From the NCBI GenBank assembly GCA_050249695.1, contig JBFWQA010000008.1, positions 1 to 64,000 on the forward strand: a DNA stretch of 64,000 bases, in the 5' to 3' direction. A program made the translations under genes and the position numbers. This DNA comes from JACKJP01 sp050249695. Its GTDB lineage: Bacteria > Pseudomonadota > Alphaproteobacteria > Rhizobiales > Tepidamorphaceae. Below are positions 33,724 through 42,708 of the stretch, one piece after another; within the stretch, counting starts at the first letter, position 1; each line of letters begins with the position of its first letter. The notes below the pieces were generated by a model. It was given only the letters and a program-made list of their open reading frames with translations. It ran no database searches and was not told the origin of the DNA.

Positions 33724-34521
33724 TTATCGCGCGAGCCGCGCGAACTGTCGCGGCGAGGTGATTCCAGGCGGCATCGCAGAAGGAATGCTGACTAGGCCTA
33801 GCGTACGCGAAACGATGCTGCGCATGGTCCTTACAATCGCTTCCTCATGGGCGCCGGCGGGAGCCCGCACACAAAGCGCCAGCTGCTCGCCGCGATCCGC
33901 GTTCGGGAGAAGAATGGCGAAGGCGCTGCCAGCGGCATCCACTTTGCGGACATAGCCCCGAGCGCTGGCGCCATCGAGTTCGGTGGCCAGATCATCGAAC
34001 CGGACGCGTCTTCCTTCCTCCATCACCTCGCTGTTGAGGCGATGGACATATTTACGGACAAGGTCGCGCTCGGAGCTCAGCATCAAAGCATGACCCTCGG
34101 CGCTGTGGAGCAACGGTATGAACTCACCCTGGCGAGGCGCATCATCGTCGCGCCTGACGACATGCAGGCATTGCAGTCGGACCCCGGAATTAGTGGCAAG
34201 AATGGTCGAGCAGCCCGTCTCGACCGCAATTTCGTCCATGAGCCTAAGGAGGCGTCCATTGCGGACCAGTTGCGGCTGTACCCAAGCACCCAGCATCGCG
34301 ACCCGCATCGACAGCTGATAGGTTCTCCCCCGCGTGCCCCTGCGAAGATACCCGAGATGGGTCATGTAGGTCAGCAGCTCAGAGGCGCTGGACTGGGGGT
34401 AGCCATATCTGCGTGAGATATCGGTTACGCTGGCCTCTGGATGATCCGCGTCGAAATACTCAAGCACTTCGAACACCCGCTGCGCCGACTTTATCGACTT
34501 CGCGTCGAGCGACCTTCCCAT
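33724..34521 (-). CDS. IclR-family transcriptional regulator
   Basis: This is a 265-aa regulator. The N-terminal winged HTH (about residues 8-70, IKSAQRVFEVLEYF, VTDISRRYGYPQSSASELLTYM) is followed by the IclR effector-binding domain (about 85-250). ATG 34521 has GAGGGAG seven bases upstream; the open frame back to 34605 would cross the operator and is rejected. IclR regulators control aromatic and acyl-CoA catabolism in response to a pathway metabolite. A 12-bp palindrome lies 74 bp upstream, so autoregulation is likely. It is the favoured owner of the four-site regulon described in the findings. Confidence 0.93.
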   Translation of the reverse strand: MGRSLDAKSIKSAQRVFEVLEYFDADHPEASVTDISRRYGYPQSSASELLTYMTHLGYLRRGTRGRTYQLSMRVAMLGAWVQPQLVRNGRLLRLMDEIAVETGCSTILATNSGVRLQCLHVVRRDDDAPRQGEFIPLLHSAEGHALMLSSERDLVRKYVHRLNSEVMEEGRRVRFDDLATELDGASARGYVRKVDAAGSAFAILLPNADRGEQLALCVRAPAGAHEEAIVRTMRSIVSRTLGLVSIPSAMPPGITSPRQFARLAR

Positions 34522-34594
34522 CATCCCTCTCCCTCTAGGATCGCGCGGGAGCATTCGCTCTTCTCGCCCGTCACGCTTAAGCCAAACAGCACAT

Positions 34595-34606
34595 AGTGTC
34601 GACACT
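34595..34606. promoter_or_regulatory. Operator-like palindrome, box 4 (AGTGTCGACACT)
   Basis: This is a perfect 12-bp palindrome followed by TTG, in the divergent region between the iclR-type gene and the ADP-forming ligase gene. It contains the 10-mer found at 524 and 32190 and is the longest symmetric copy. Confidence 0.7.
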
Positions 34607-34700
34607 TTGTATTTTGCGACTGCTTTGGCCGCGCGCGAACTGGGAAAAACTGGCAGATAACGGCGCTTTATCGGCTACTCGATATAGGCCTGCCAGGCGG

Positions 34701-34708
34701 TGTCGACA
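34701..34708. promoter_or_regulatory. Operator-like half-strength box 5 (TGTCGACA)
   Basis: This 8-bp palindromic core lies 62 bp before the ligase start and about 106 bp from box 4, roughly ten helical turns. It lacks the outer base pair and T-run, so it may be a weak auxiliary site or coincidence. Confidence 0.35.
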
Positions 34709-34770
34709 GTTACGCCATGCCATGGGATGGCTATCGAAGCCGTCGATAATCCGTTTCCAAGGCCCGCCGC

Positions 34771-36915
34771 ATGTCCGATTCGCGATCAGCCAGCGATATC
34801 ATCCGTGCCGAGTCGCGCCTCTCGCCACGTCTCGATCTCTTCCTCAATCCGACATCGATTGCCGTAATCGGCGCGTCTGACGATCCGAGCCGGATCGGCG
34901 GACGAACCATCTTCAACATCAAGCAGGGTGGCTTCGCCGGCGCGATCTATCCGATCAATCCCGGCCGCGAGACGGTGCAGGGGCTTCCGGCCTTTCCTGA
35001 CATCGAAGCAGTGCCCGGACCCATCGACTGCGCGGTGATCGCCCTTCCGGCCGAGCGCGTGATCGCTGCAGCTGAGGCGTGCGGGCGCAAGAAGGTGAGG
35101 GCGCTGGTCATCTTCTCGGCCGGCTTCAACGAGGCGGGAGAAGAGGGGATCGAGCGTCAGCGGCAACTGGCCGAGCTCGCGGCCGAAAGCGGCATGCGCA
35201 TCATCGGGCCGAACTGCCTCGGCCTGTTCAACAGTCGAAACGGGACCTGGCTCAGCTTCACTTCACTGTTTCAGCCGCGAGTCAGCGGGCCTGCCTTGGG
35301 CATGATCAGCCAGAGCGGGGGTTCAGCCGCACATGTCCTGAAGCTGGCCCAGGCCCGCGGGCTCGCGATCGGCACCTTCATCACGACCGGCAATGAGGTC
35401 GATGTCGAGTTCGGCGAAGGACTGATGGCGCTGGCCGCGGACCCCGATACGTCCGCGATCATCGCTTACATCGAAGGTGTCCGGAACGGCGGCGCCCTGA
35501 TCAAGGGGCTGGAGGCGGCGCGCAGGGCCGGCAAGCCGGTGCTGATGCTGAAGGTCGGGCGTACCAGCGCAGGCGCTCAGGCCGCAGCTTCGCACACGGC
35601 GTCGCTGGCCGGCGAAGACCGGGTCTACGATGCGATCTTCCGAGCCCATGGCGTCTATCGCGCGCATTCCACGGAGGAATTGCTCGACGTCGCTTGTGCG
35701 ACATCGCAGGTCCGCCGTTTCCCGACCGGCGACCGGCTCGGTGTGGTGACCATTTCGGGCGGCATGGGCGCGCAGATCGCCGACGCCGCCTGCGATGCGG
35801 GACTCACGCTGCCGGCTGTGCCGGACGACGCGCAAGCGCGCCTGAAAGCGCTTTGCCCGCCGGGCTCGCCGGTGAACCCGGTCGACATCACTGCGCAACT
35901 GTCCACCGATCCCCACCTGCTCGGCGCGAGCATGCGCGAGCTGCTCGCGACGGGCGAATATGATGCGTTGCTCGCCTTTTTTGGCGTTTATGCGAACGTA
36001 CCGGCACTCTCCGCCGTTTTCCTCGAAGACCTTCGTGCCCTTCGCGCCGATTTTCCCCACGCGGTGATGGTCGTCAGCATCGTCTGCCCGGCCGAAGAGG
36101 CTGCGCGATACGCCGAAGCGGGCTATCTCGTCTTCGAGGAGCCGGCGCGCGCGGTGCGAGCGATGGCGGCGCTCAGAAGCCTGGCCGCGGCGTCCAGCCG
36201 ATTGGACACGGCCTCGGATTTGCCGACATCCGACATGCCGCGCGTTGCGCGGGGGGTGTGCTATCAGGAGGCAAGCGCCAAGGCGCTCCTCGCGGAGGCC
36301 GGCATTCGCTCGCCTGTCGAGCGGTTGGTAACCAGTGTCGAGGAGATCGACGAAGCCGCCCCGAAACTTCGGTTCCCGGTGGCGCTCAAGATCGTCTCGC
36401 CGGATGTCCTTCACAAGACGGAAGTGGGCGGCGTGGCGCTCGGCCTCGCTTCGCCCGAAGCAGCGTCGGCCGCGGCGACGGACATGCTCGAGCGCGTGCG
36501 CGCGGCCGCACCCGACGCGCGGATCGAAGGCTTGTTGCTCTCCGAGATGGCGCAACCCGGAGTCGAGCTGATCCTCGGCACGCGTCGCGATCCCTTATTC
36601 GGGCCGCTCGTCATGGTGGGGCTGGGCGGCGTTACGGCCGAGCTCTTCCAGGATGTTGCCATTCGGTCCGCGCCGGTCGATGCGGCAACGGCCGAGGACA
36701 TGCTTCGCACGCTGAAGTCATTTCCGCTGCTCGATGGCTGGCGGGGCGCACCGAAGGCAGACATAGCCGCGGCCGCCGCCGCCATCGCCTGCTTGTCCAT
36801 GCTTGCCGTCGCCAATGCCGACAGCGTCGAGACAATCGAAATCAACCCGCTGCGCGTACTCGCCTCGGGCAAAGGCGTTCTCGCGCTCGACGCCGTGATC
36901 GAGACGGCCGCATGA
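34771..36915 (+). CDS. ADP-forming acyl-CoA synthetase (CoA ligase, NDP-forming)
   Basis: This is a 714-aa fused enzyme. A CoA-binding Rossmann domain comes first (about 20-145, SIAVIGASDDPSRIGGR). Succinyl-CoA-ligase-like domains follow (about 155-470), with the phosphorylated His275 in ASHTASLAG. A C-terminal ATP-grasp domain is at about 500-714 (FPVALKIVSPDVLHKTEVGGV). It makes a CoA thioester with ADP release, as feruloyl-CoA synthetase FerA does in Sphingobium SYK-6. ATG 34771 follows AAGG. It starts the plus-strand beta-oxidation operon. The acid substrate is unknown. Confidence 0.92.
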   Translation: MSDSRSASDIIRAESRLSPRLDLFLNPTSIAVIGASDDPSRIGGRTIFNIKQGGFAGAIYPINPGRETVQGLPAFPDIEAVPGPIDCAVIALPAERVIAAAEACGRKKVRALVIFSAGFNEAGEEGIERQRQLAELAAESGMRIIGPNCLGLFNSRNGTWLSFTSLFQPRVSGPALGMISQSGGSAAHVLKLAQARGLAIGTFITTGNEVDVEFGEGLMALAADPDTSAIIAYIEGVRNGGALIKGLEAARRAGKPVLMLKVGRTSAGAQAAASHTASLAGEDRVYDAIFRAHGVYRAHSTEELLDVACATSQVRRFPTGDRLGVVTISGGMGAQIADAACDAGLTLPAVPDDAQARLKALCPPGSPVNPVDITAQLSTDPHLLGASMRELLATGEYDALLAFFGVYANVPALSAVFLEDLRALRADFPHAVMVVSIVCPAEEAARYAEAGYLVFEEPARAVRAMAALRSLAAASSRLDTASDLPTSDMPRVARGVCYQEASAKALLAEAGIRSPVERLVTSVEEIDEAAPKLRFPVALKIVSPDVLHKTEVGGVALGLASPEAASAAATDMLERVRAAAPDARIEGLLLSEMAQPGVELILGTRRDPLFGPLVMVGLGGVTAELFQDVAIRSAPVDAATAEDMLRTLKSFPLLDGWRGAPKADIAAAAAAIACLSMLAVANADSVETIEINPLRVLASGKGVLALDAVIETAA

Positions 36916-38990
36916 GCGAACCGGTCACGAGCGAGATCGATGGCGGGATCGGCATTGTTCGCGTCGACAACCCGCCGGTCAACGCGCTGAGCAATGCGGT
37001 GCGCGCGGGCATCGCGATGTCCATCGATATGCTGGAGCGGGACGAGAGGGTCGGCGCGATCGTCATCCTTTGCGCCGGGCGGACATTCATCGCAGGCGCG
37101 GACATCACCGAATTCGGCAAGCCGCGCCAGCCGCCTTCGCTGGCGGAGATTTGCGATCGTATCGAAGCCTCTGCCAAGCCGGTCGTGGCGGCGCTTCATG
37201 GCACGGCGCTCGGTGGCGGCTTCGAGGTCGCGCTGGCCTGTCATCATCGCATCGCTCTGGCCAGAGCCAGCGTGGGGCTGCCTGAGGTCAAGCTCGGGCT
37301 GATACCCGGCGCGGGCGGTGCCAACCGACTGGCGCGCATCGTCGGCCCGCTCGAGGCGCTCAATCTGGTCGCGAGCGGCGCGTCGATTTCGGCTCCGGAG
37401 GCGCTAGCGCTCGGACTTGTCGACAGGATCGCACAGGACGGGTTGGAGGCTGAAGCGCGGGCTCTTGCGCGCGAGGTCGTCGGCCAGGCGCCGGTTTCGA
37501 CCAGAGGGCGCCACCCGCCGCGGGGCGATTCTGAGGCGTTCGAGGCAGCGGCGGAGGGCTTGCTTCGAAAGACCCGTGGCCAGGATGCGCCGGCGGCCTG
37601 CGTGGAATCGTTGCGGCGGGCGCTAGACCTGCCGTTCGATGAGGCGATTGCGGCAGATCGCGCGGCCTTTGCGGGCCTCTCCGCAGGCAGCCAGTCGCGC
37701 GCCCTTCGCCATGCCTTCTTCGCGGAGCGGGTGGCTGCGAAGATCGACGGACCACCCGCAGCCCCCCTGCCGAAATCGATCGCCATTCTTGGCGCGGGAA
37801 CGATGGGCGGGGGGATCGCGATGAGCTTCGCGGCCGCGGGCATTCCCGTGACCTTGATCGACATGTCCGCCGAAGCAGTCGAGCGCGGCCTAGCCCGCAT
37901 CGCGACCCATCAGGCCGGATCGGTGAAGCGGGGCTCGCTGGCCGAAGACGAGGCGGCACGCCGGCTTGCCCTGATCGCTACGGCAACGGAGCGCGGCGCG
38001 GCCGCGGACGCCGATCTTGTGATCGAGGCGGTGTTCGAGGACATGGCGCTGAAGCGGGAGATTTTCGCCGACCTGGACAGGCTGTGCCGGCCCGACGCCA
38101 TTCTGGCGACCAATACCTCGGCGCTCGACGTGAACGAGATGGCCCGCGCGCTCCGGAGGCCCGAGCGGTTCTTGGGGCTGCACTTCTTCAGCCCGGCCGT
38201 TGTGATGAAGCTCGTCGAGGTCGTGACCTCCGATACGACGTCGCCGGCGACGCTGGCCACAGCGGTCGCGATCGCCAGGCGTATCGGCAAGGTCCCGGTC
38301 GTTTCCGGCAATTGCGACGGCTTCATCGGCAACCGCATGGTCGCCAAACGTGGCGCGCAGGTCGATCGACTGCTTCAACAGGGCGCCCTGCCCCAGGATG
38401 TGGATGGCGCGCTGAAGGCGTTCGGCTTTCCGATGGGGCCGCTGGCGATCAACGACATGTCGGGACTCGATATCGGCTACAGCATTCGCAAGCGCCGCGG
38501 GACCAAATTCCCGGTGGCGGACGCAGTGGTCGAAAGTGGCCGACTGGGCCAGAAGACCGGCCGAGGCTATTACCGCTATGAGGAGGGATCGCGCACGCCG
38601 CTGCCGGATCCGGAGGTCGAAGCTCTGATCGCCTCGATTTCGGACCGGCTCGGCATCGCCCGGCGGGCGTTCTCGCAGGAGGAAATGGTCGAGCGCATGC
38701 TGTTCCCGCTGATCAACGAGGGCGCCCGCCTCCTGGAGGAGGGGATCGCCCGGCGCGCGTCCGACGTCGATGTGGTCTGGATCAACGGTTACGGCTTTCC
38801 GCGCTGGCGTGGCGGGCCGATGTTCCATGCAGGCGAAGTGGAGCTGAAGCGGGTTGCGGCGCGGTTGGTCGCCTTCGCCGAGGAGAGCGGCGATGCGTCG
38901 CTCCGCCCTGCTCCGCTGCTCACCGAGCTCGCCGCAACCGGCCGCAGCTTCACCGACTGGGACCGCGATCGGCGGCCCGCAACCTCCTGA
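36912..38990 (+). CDS. FadB-type enoyl-CoA hydratase/3-hydroxyacyl-CoA dehydrogenase
   Basis: This is a 692-aa fusion. The hydratase/isomerase part (residues 1-190) has AGADITEFG and the oxyanion loop ALHGTALGGGFEVAL. The NAD-binding part begins around residue 290 with AILGAGTMGGGIA and includes LGLHFFSPAVVMKLVEV. Two C-terminal dehydrogenase domains follow (GNCDGFIGNRM, INGYGFPRWRGGPM). The frame is open upstream to 36258, but ATG 36912 overlaps the ligase stop as ATGA and gives the family N-terminus, so it is chosen. It performs two consecutive beta-oxidation steps on the CoA ester made by the upstream ligase. Confidence 0.94.
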   Translation: MSEPVTSEIDGGIGIVRVDNPPVNALSNAVRAGIAMSIDMLERDERVGAIVILCAGRTFIAGADITEFGKPRQPPSLAEICDRIEASAKPVVAALHGTALGGGFEVALACHHRIALARASVGLPEVKLGLIPGAGGANRLARIVGPLEALNLVASGASISAPEALALGLVDRIAQDGLEAEARALAREVVGQAPVSTRGRHPPRGDSEAFEAAAEGLLRKTRGQDAPAACVESLRRALDLPFDEAIAADRAAFAGLSAGSQSRALRHAFFAERVAAKIDGPPAAPLPKSIAILGAGTMGGGIAMSFAAAGIPVTLIDMSAEAVERGLARIATHQAGSVKRGSLAEDEAARRLALIATATERGAAADADLVIEAVFEDMALKREIFADLDRLCRPDAILATNTSALDVNEMARALRRPERFLGLHFFSPAVVMKLVEVVTSDTTSPATLATAVAIARRIGKVPVVSGNCDGFIGNRMVAKRGAQVDRLLQQGALPQDVDGALKAFGFPMGPLAINDMSGLDIGYSIRKRRGTKFPVADAVVESGRLGQKTGRGYYRYEEGSRTPLPDPEVEALIASISDRLGIARRAFSQEEMVERMLFPLINEGARLLEEGIARRASDVDVVWINGYGFPRWRGGPMFHAGEVELKRVAARLVAFAEESGDASLRPAPLLTELAATGRSFTDWDRDRRPATS

Positions 38991-39003
38991 GACGGAGATT
39001 CCG

Positions 39004-39816
39004 ATGAGCGTCGACTATGGCAAATACAGCTTCCTCACTGTCGAAAAGGCCGCGAACGGCGTCGCCACGGTGACGATGAACGATCCCGAAAAGCTGAATT
39101 CGGTCGGCCCGGAAAACCACAAGGAGCTCGAATATATCTGGATCGACCTGGCACGCGACGAGGAGATCAAGACCATCGTCTTCACCGGCGCCGGCCGCGC
39201 CTTCTCCGCCGGCGGCGATGTGAAGAAGATGGCGGCGCGGGCGGGCACCGAGTTCGGCCTGCAATATGCGCTGCGCGTGCCGCAGAACACCCTCCGCCTG
39301 TTCGAGCACATGCTGCTGGTGCCGCAGCCGATCATCGCCGCGGTCAATGGCGACGCGATCGGTCTCGGCCTCACGATCGCCCTGTTCGCGGACATGAGCG
39401 TGGTCGCCGACGACGCCCGGCTCGGCGACACCCATATCAAGGTCGGCCTGGTCGCGGGCGATGGCGGCGCGGTGATCTGGCCGATGCTGGTCGGGCCGCA
39501 GCGGGCCAAGGAATTCCTGATGCGCGGCAAGCTGATCAAGGGCGCTGAGGCTGCGGCAATGAACCTCGTCAATTATGCGGTACCGAAGGCAGAGGTAATC
39601 GCCGAGGCCCGGAAGATCGCCGCCGAGATCGCCGCGCAGCCGGTCTGGGCGGTGCGCTGGTCCAAGGCGGCGGTGAACAAGCAGGTGAAAGCCCAGCTCA
39701 ATCAAGTGCTGGAACTGTCTATTGCCTATGAATCGATGACCATGCTGACCGCAGATTATAAAGAAGCGGCCAGCGCCTTTGCCGAGAAGCGGACGCCCGA
39801 ATTCAAGGGCTGGTGA
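39004..39816 (+). CDS. Enoyl-CoA hydratase/isomerase
   Basis: This is a 270-aa crotonase-family protein. ATG 39004 follows GGAG with good spacing; the longer open frame lies within fadB-type coding. The oxyanion-hole sequences are AGRAFSAGGDVKKM and AVNGDAIGLGLTIALFADM. The second catalytic glutamate position reads LGDTHIKVG (Asp instead of Glu), so isomerase or hydrolase chemistry is also possible. It completes the ligase-FadB-hydratase operon and overlaps the convergent TauD gene by 14 bases. Confidence 0.9.
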   Translation: MSVDYGKYSFLTVEKAANGVATVTMNDPEKLNSVGPENHKELEYIWIDLARDEEIKTIVFTGAGRAFSAGGDVKKMAARAGTEFGLQYALRVPQNTLRLFEHMLLVPQPIIAAVNGDAIGLGLTIALFADMSVVADDARLGDTHIKVGLVAGDGGAVIWPMLVGPQRAKEFLMRGKLIKGAEAAAMNLVNYAVPKAEVIAEARKIAAEIAAQPVWAVRWSKAAVNKQVKAQLNQVLELSIAYESMTMLTADYKEAASAFAEKRTPEFKGW

Positions 39817-40669
39817 TCAGATCGGGCAGCCCCTTGGTGCTGATCCGGTGGAGCAGGCGGCGCTCGCCGTCCCGGTCGGACTGGGCAAGGCGGGTGGCGC
39901 TGTGCACGGTCGCGAAGTTGTCCCAGATCAGAATGTCGCCGGGTACTGCCCTGTAGCTCTGCCGGAATTCGGGCCGGGCGAGATGCCGGCGCAGGCGTAG
40001 GATCAGCTCTCGGGCTGCCCCGTCCGTCATTCCCGGAATGCGCCAGGCCGTTCCCGATACGAACAAAGCGCGCTCTCCCGTTACTGGGTGCGGCCTGACC
40101 AGCGGATGCGTGACAACCGGGAAACGGTTCAGGTCCACGCTCGGGTCGATCGGGGTTTCGTCCGGCAGTCGTGGGGCCGAGGCCATGCGGTGGAGCGCAT
40201 CCTTGCCGTCGATCTGGGCCCTGGTCTCGCCGTCGAGCGCCACATAGGCCGCGACAGTATCCGCGAACAATGTCGCGCCGCCCGTGAGCGGTGTCTCGAT
40301 CGAATGCAGCATGGTCACGCTCGCCGGGACCTCCTCATAGGAGCTGTCGGAATGCCAATGGGCCGCGCCGTCCTTCGATTCATGCGCCCGCGCTGGCGCG
40401 TTGCTAACCGGGATGATGGTCGGGAAGCCGCCGGCGCGGCGCGCCGCATTGTGGAAGAGCAAAGCTTTGCCCCAATGTTCTCCGAAGGCCGCATATTCGG
40501 CCAGCTCGATGTCCTGGCCGGACAGGATCAGGATCCGGTTCGCATAGAGCAAGGCGAGCAGCCGCTTCAGCGTCTCGCGGGAAAGGCCGCCGGCAATGTC
40601 TACGCCGCCGACGCGGGCCCCGAACGGGCCCGGCAGCCATTCCACCCGGAGCCGCTCGGGCGCGGCCAT
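39803..40669 (-). CDS. TauD/TfdA family 2-oxoglutarate dioxygenase, copy 1
   Basis: This is a 288-aa Fe(II)/2-oxoglutarate enzyme. The facial triad is visible as HSD in AHWHSDSSY and the distal His in ATVHSATR, with Arg in RLLHRIS for 2-oxoglutarate. ATG 40669 overlaps the upstream CMD-like stop as ATGA; the much longer open frame upstream belongs to that gene's complement in another frame. TauD/TfdA enzymes hydroxylate next to a heteroatom, releasing sulfite or phenols. It is the last gene of the third minus operon. Confidence 0.9.
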   Translation of the reverse strand: MAAPERLRVEWLPGPFGARVGGVDIAGGLSRETLKRLLALLYANRILILSGQDIELAEYAAFGEHWGKALLFHNAARRAGGFPTIIPVSNAPARAHESKDGAAHWHSDSSYEEVPASVTMLHSIETPLTGGATLFADTVAAYVALDGETRAQIDGKDALHRMASAPRLPDETPIDPSVDLNRFPVVTHPLVRPHPVTGERALFVSGTAWRIPGMTDGAARELILRLRRHLARPEFRQSYRAVPGDILIWDNFATVHSATRLAQSDRDGERRLLHRISTKGLPDLITSP

Positions 40670-41565
40670 CAGTTCGGCCAGTTGTCGAACAAATCGCCGA
40701 CCACCTCTTGGGCTAGCGACGCCATCTGGACCGAACCGAAGACCATCCACGCCGACAGTGCGTGCACCATTTCCTCGTGGCTGACGCCCCAGGCCCGCGC
40801 CAGCAGGGCGTTCTCGCGGATGCCCGCCTTGTCCTGCCGGAGCATGTGCACCTGGAAGAGGATGGTCGGCAGCAACTGATTCGGCAGAGTGGTCAGCAGA
40901 TTTTCCCACCGGTTCCGCCAGGCTTTCAGCAGGGGCGGGTTGTGCCGGGAGAGAAAGCGGACGTAGGCCGGGATCTCGCCCAGCGTGTCGCCACACCATT
41001 GTTCGAGGCGCGACAGATCGGTGGGCAGCAGGTCAGGCGTACCATAATCGAGCCCCGCTTCGATCCGGCTGCGGTCATACACCCAGCCCGGGCCGAAATG
41101 GGGCGGCTCGGTCGGCTTCTTCCATTCATAGGTCCGCAGCACGTCCGCCATCGTCTCCATGCCGCGAGGACCCGAGTGGAGGCAGGTGACGGCGATCCCC
41201 TGCAGGCATTCGTCTTTCGAAAAGCCGCCATTCTGCAGGTTGGTCAGCGAGTAGCGATTGCCCTCCTCGAAGCCGAGCAGGCCGTACCAGTAGATGCAGG
41301 CGAACGAGCCGCTTGCCTTATTGGCGTTGCCGCGATTGGTCAGCACATTGTCCGGCGTGACCGCGTCGGTTGGCGCGGTGGCAAGGTAGTGAGCGAACAG
41401 GCGATAGCGCTTGAGATAGTCAGGCCGCCCCTGCTCTACCCACATGTCGAGGCCGGGATGCGCGCGCCCGTCCCGCGTCGCATAGTGGAGCTTGAACGCC
41501 TCGAACTCTTCGGGCTGCATTTCGTCGAGATTCGAAAGGTCCAGTCCGCGATCAAGCAGGCTCAT
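40669..41565 (-). CDS. CMD/AhpD-like protein of unassigned function, paralogue 3
   Basis: This is a 298-aa divergent member of the family at 11585 and 23635. It keeps DRGLDLS, LKRYRLF, HSGPRGMETMADV, TLGEIPAYVRF and the C-terminal RENALLARAWGVSHEE...VGDLFDNW. The middle differs, with an added asparagine-rich segment (TNRGNANKASG). No CxxC is present. It follows an acyl-CoA dehydrogenase pair and overlaps a TauD gene. The repeated association of this family with acyl-CoA dehydrogenases suggests action on a CoA or ring-opened intermediate. Confidence 0.68.
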   Translation of the reverse strand: MSLLDRGLDLSNLDEMQPEEFEAFKLHYATRDGRAHPGLDMWVEQGRPDYLKRYRLFAHYLATAPTDAVTPDNVLTNRGNANKASGSFACIYWYGLLGFEEGNRYSLTNLQNGGFSKDECLQGIAVTCLHSGPRGMETMADVLRTYEWKKPTEPPHFGPGWVYDRSRIEAGLDYGTPDLLPTDLSRLEQWCGDTLGEIPAYVRFLSRHNPPLLKAWRNRWENLLTTLPNQLLPTILFQVHMLRQDKAGIRENALLARAWGVSHEEMVHALSAWMVFGSVQMASLAQEVVGDLFDNWPN

Positions 41566-42701
41566 TTTACCCCCTCCATGACGGCCAGCCCACCCGCGTC
41601 GGCCAGCAGGTCAAGATGATGATCGGCATCGCCGAACAGGGCGTCGATCGCAGTCAGCCGCTTGAAGGCGTGGCCGACCTTATATTCGGCGGTGATACCG
41701 ATTGCGCCGTGCAGCTGCACCGCCTGCTGCCCGATGAACCGACCGGAGCGCCCGATCTGGACCTTCGCCGCGGCGATGTTGCGACGCCGAGCCTCCACTG
41801 GTTGATCAAGCGAAAGAGCCGCCAGGATCGCCATGCTGCGCGCCAGCTCAAGCTGGATCAGCATGTCCACCGCCCGATGCTGCAAAGCCTGAAAGCTGCC
41901 GATCGGCACGCCGAACTGGTTACGGGTCTTCAGATAATTGGTCGTGAGATCCAGCGTGTCGGCCATGATCCCGACCGCTTCGGCGGCCAGCGCGGCATTG
42001 GCCTCTTCGAACAATGCGGCGAGCACTTCTCCGCCGAGCCCCTCCACGCCGAGCAAAGCGTCCGCCGGCAGCCTCACCTGTTCCAGCACAAGGTCGGCGA
42101 GCGGCAGACCGTCATAGCCGATCCGCGCCCGGCGGCTGGCGCCCTTCGCCTCGGCCGGCACGAGGAACAGCGAAAGCCCGGCCGCACTGGTCGCGCTAAC
42201 CACGAACTCATCGGCATCGGCTCCGTGCAGTACGGCGATCTTGCGCCCGGTGACGATCCAGCCGTCGCCATCTCGAAATGCGCGCGTCGCCGCGGCGAGG
42301 CTGTGGCGGGGCATCTCAGCCTCCTGATGCGCCAGCGCCATCAGATGCGTGCCGGCGATCAGGGAGGGCAGCCGCGCCGCGCGCTGCGCCCGCGTCGCGC
42401 CGCGCCGGAGCGCGCCACCTGCCAGGATCACCGTCGCCAGATAGGGCTCCAGCACCAGCCCACGGCCCAGTGCGTCCATGACCACCATCGTCTCGACGCC
42501 GCCGCCGCCGAAGCCACCATCCTCCTCAGCGAACGGCAGGCCGAGCAGGCCCAGCTCGGCGAGCTCCCGCCACGCGTCACGGCTCCAGCCGCCGGGTTCG
42601 CGCATCGTCTTCAGACGGGTTTCGAAATCGTAGCGGCCCGCGACGAAGCGGGCGACGCTCTCGCCAAGCAGCCGTTGCTCGTCGCTGAGGTCGAAGTCCA
42701 T
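41562..42701 (-). CDS. Acyl-CoA dehydrogenase, smaller partner of a pair
   Basis: This is a 379-aa ACAD-fold protein with MDFDLSDEQ at 42701, seven bases after the previous gene. The middle domain is weakly conserved (LAHQEAEMPRHS in place of the usual TEP motif) and the C-terminus ends with QLHGAIGITAEYKVGHAFKRL. Together with the gene at 42709 it resembles heteromeric acyl-CoA dehydrogenases of steroid side-chain degradation (ChsE1-ChsE2, Scd4), where the two halves share the FAD sites. A heterotetramer is inferred. Confidence 0.88.
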   Translation of the reverse strand: MDFDLSDEQRLLGESVARFVAGRYDFETRLKTMREPGGWSRDAWRELAELGLLGLPFAEEDGGFGGGGVETMVVMDALGRGLVLEPYLATVILAGGALRRGATRAQRAARLPSLIAGTHLMALAHQEAEMPRHSLAAATRAFRDGDGWIVTGRKIAVLHGADADEFVVSATSAAGLSLFLVPAEAKGASRRARIGYDGLPLADLVLEQVRLPADALLGVEGLGGEVLAALFEEANAALAAEAVGIMADTLDLTTNYLKTRNQFGVPIGSFQALQHRAVDMLIQLELARSMAILAALSLDQPVEARRRNIAAAKVQIGRSGRFIGQQAVQLHGAIGITAEYKVGHAFKRLTAIDALFGDADHHLDLLADAGGLAVMEGVK

Positions 42702-42708
42702 CAGCGCC

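Noticed and set aside
23477..34585. Shared 13-mer TTGGCTTAAGCGT (23477-23489) and its inverse (34573-34585) in two upstream regions
   Set aside because: Pairs of matching 13-mers are expected by chance many times in a window of this length, and only two copies were found.
35323..36555. 410-codon minus-strand frame opposite the ADP-forming ligase
   Set aside because: No motif, basic composition, and complete overlap with a well-supported gene.
36258..36911. In-frame extension that would make the FadB-type protein 910 aa
   Set aside because: The extra 218 codons overlap the acyl-CoA ligase ATP-grasp region in another frame, have no family similarity, and ATG 36912 forms an ATGA junction.
37418..37425. 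TGTCGACA inside the FadB-type gene (and another near 6177-6185 in the MFS gene)
   Set aside because: These are 8-bp cores only, within coding sequence, without the outer base pair or T-run of the proposed operators.
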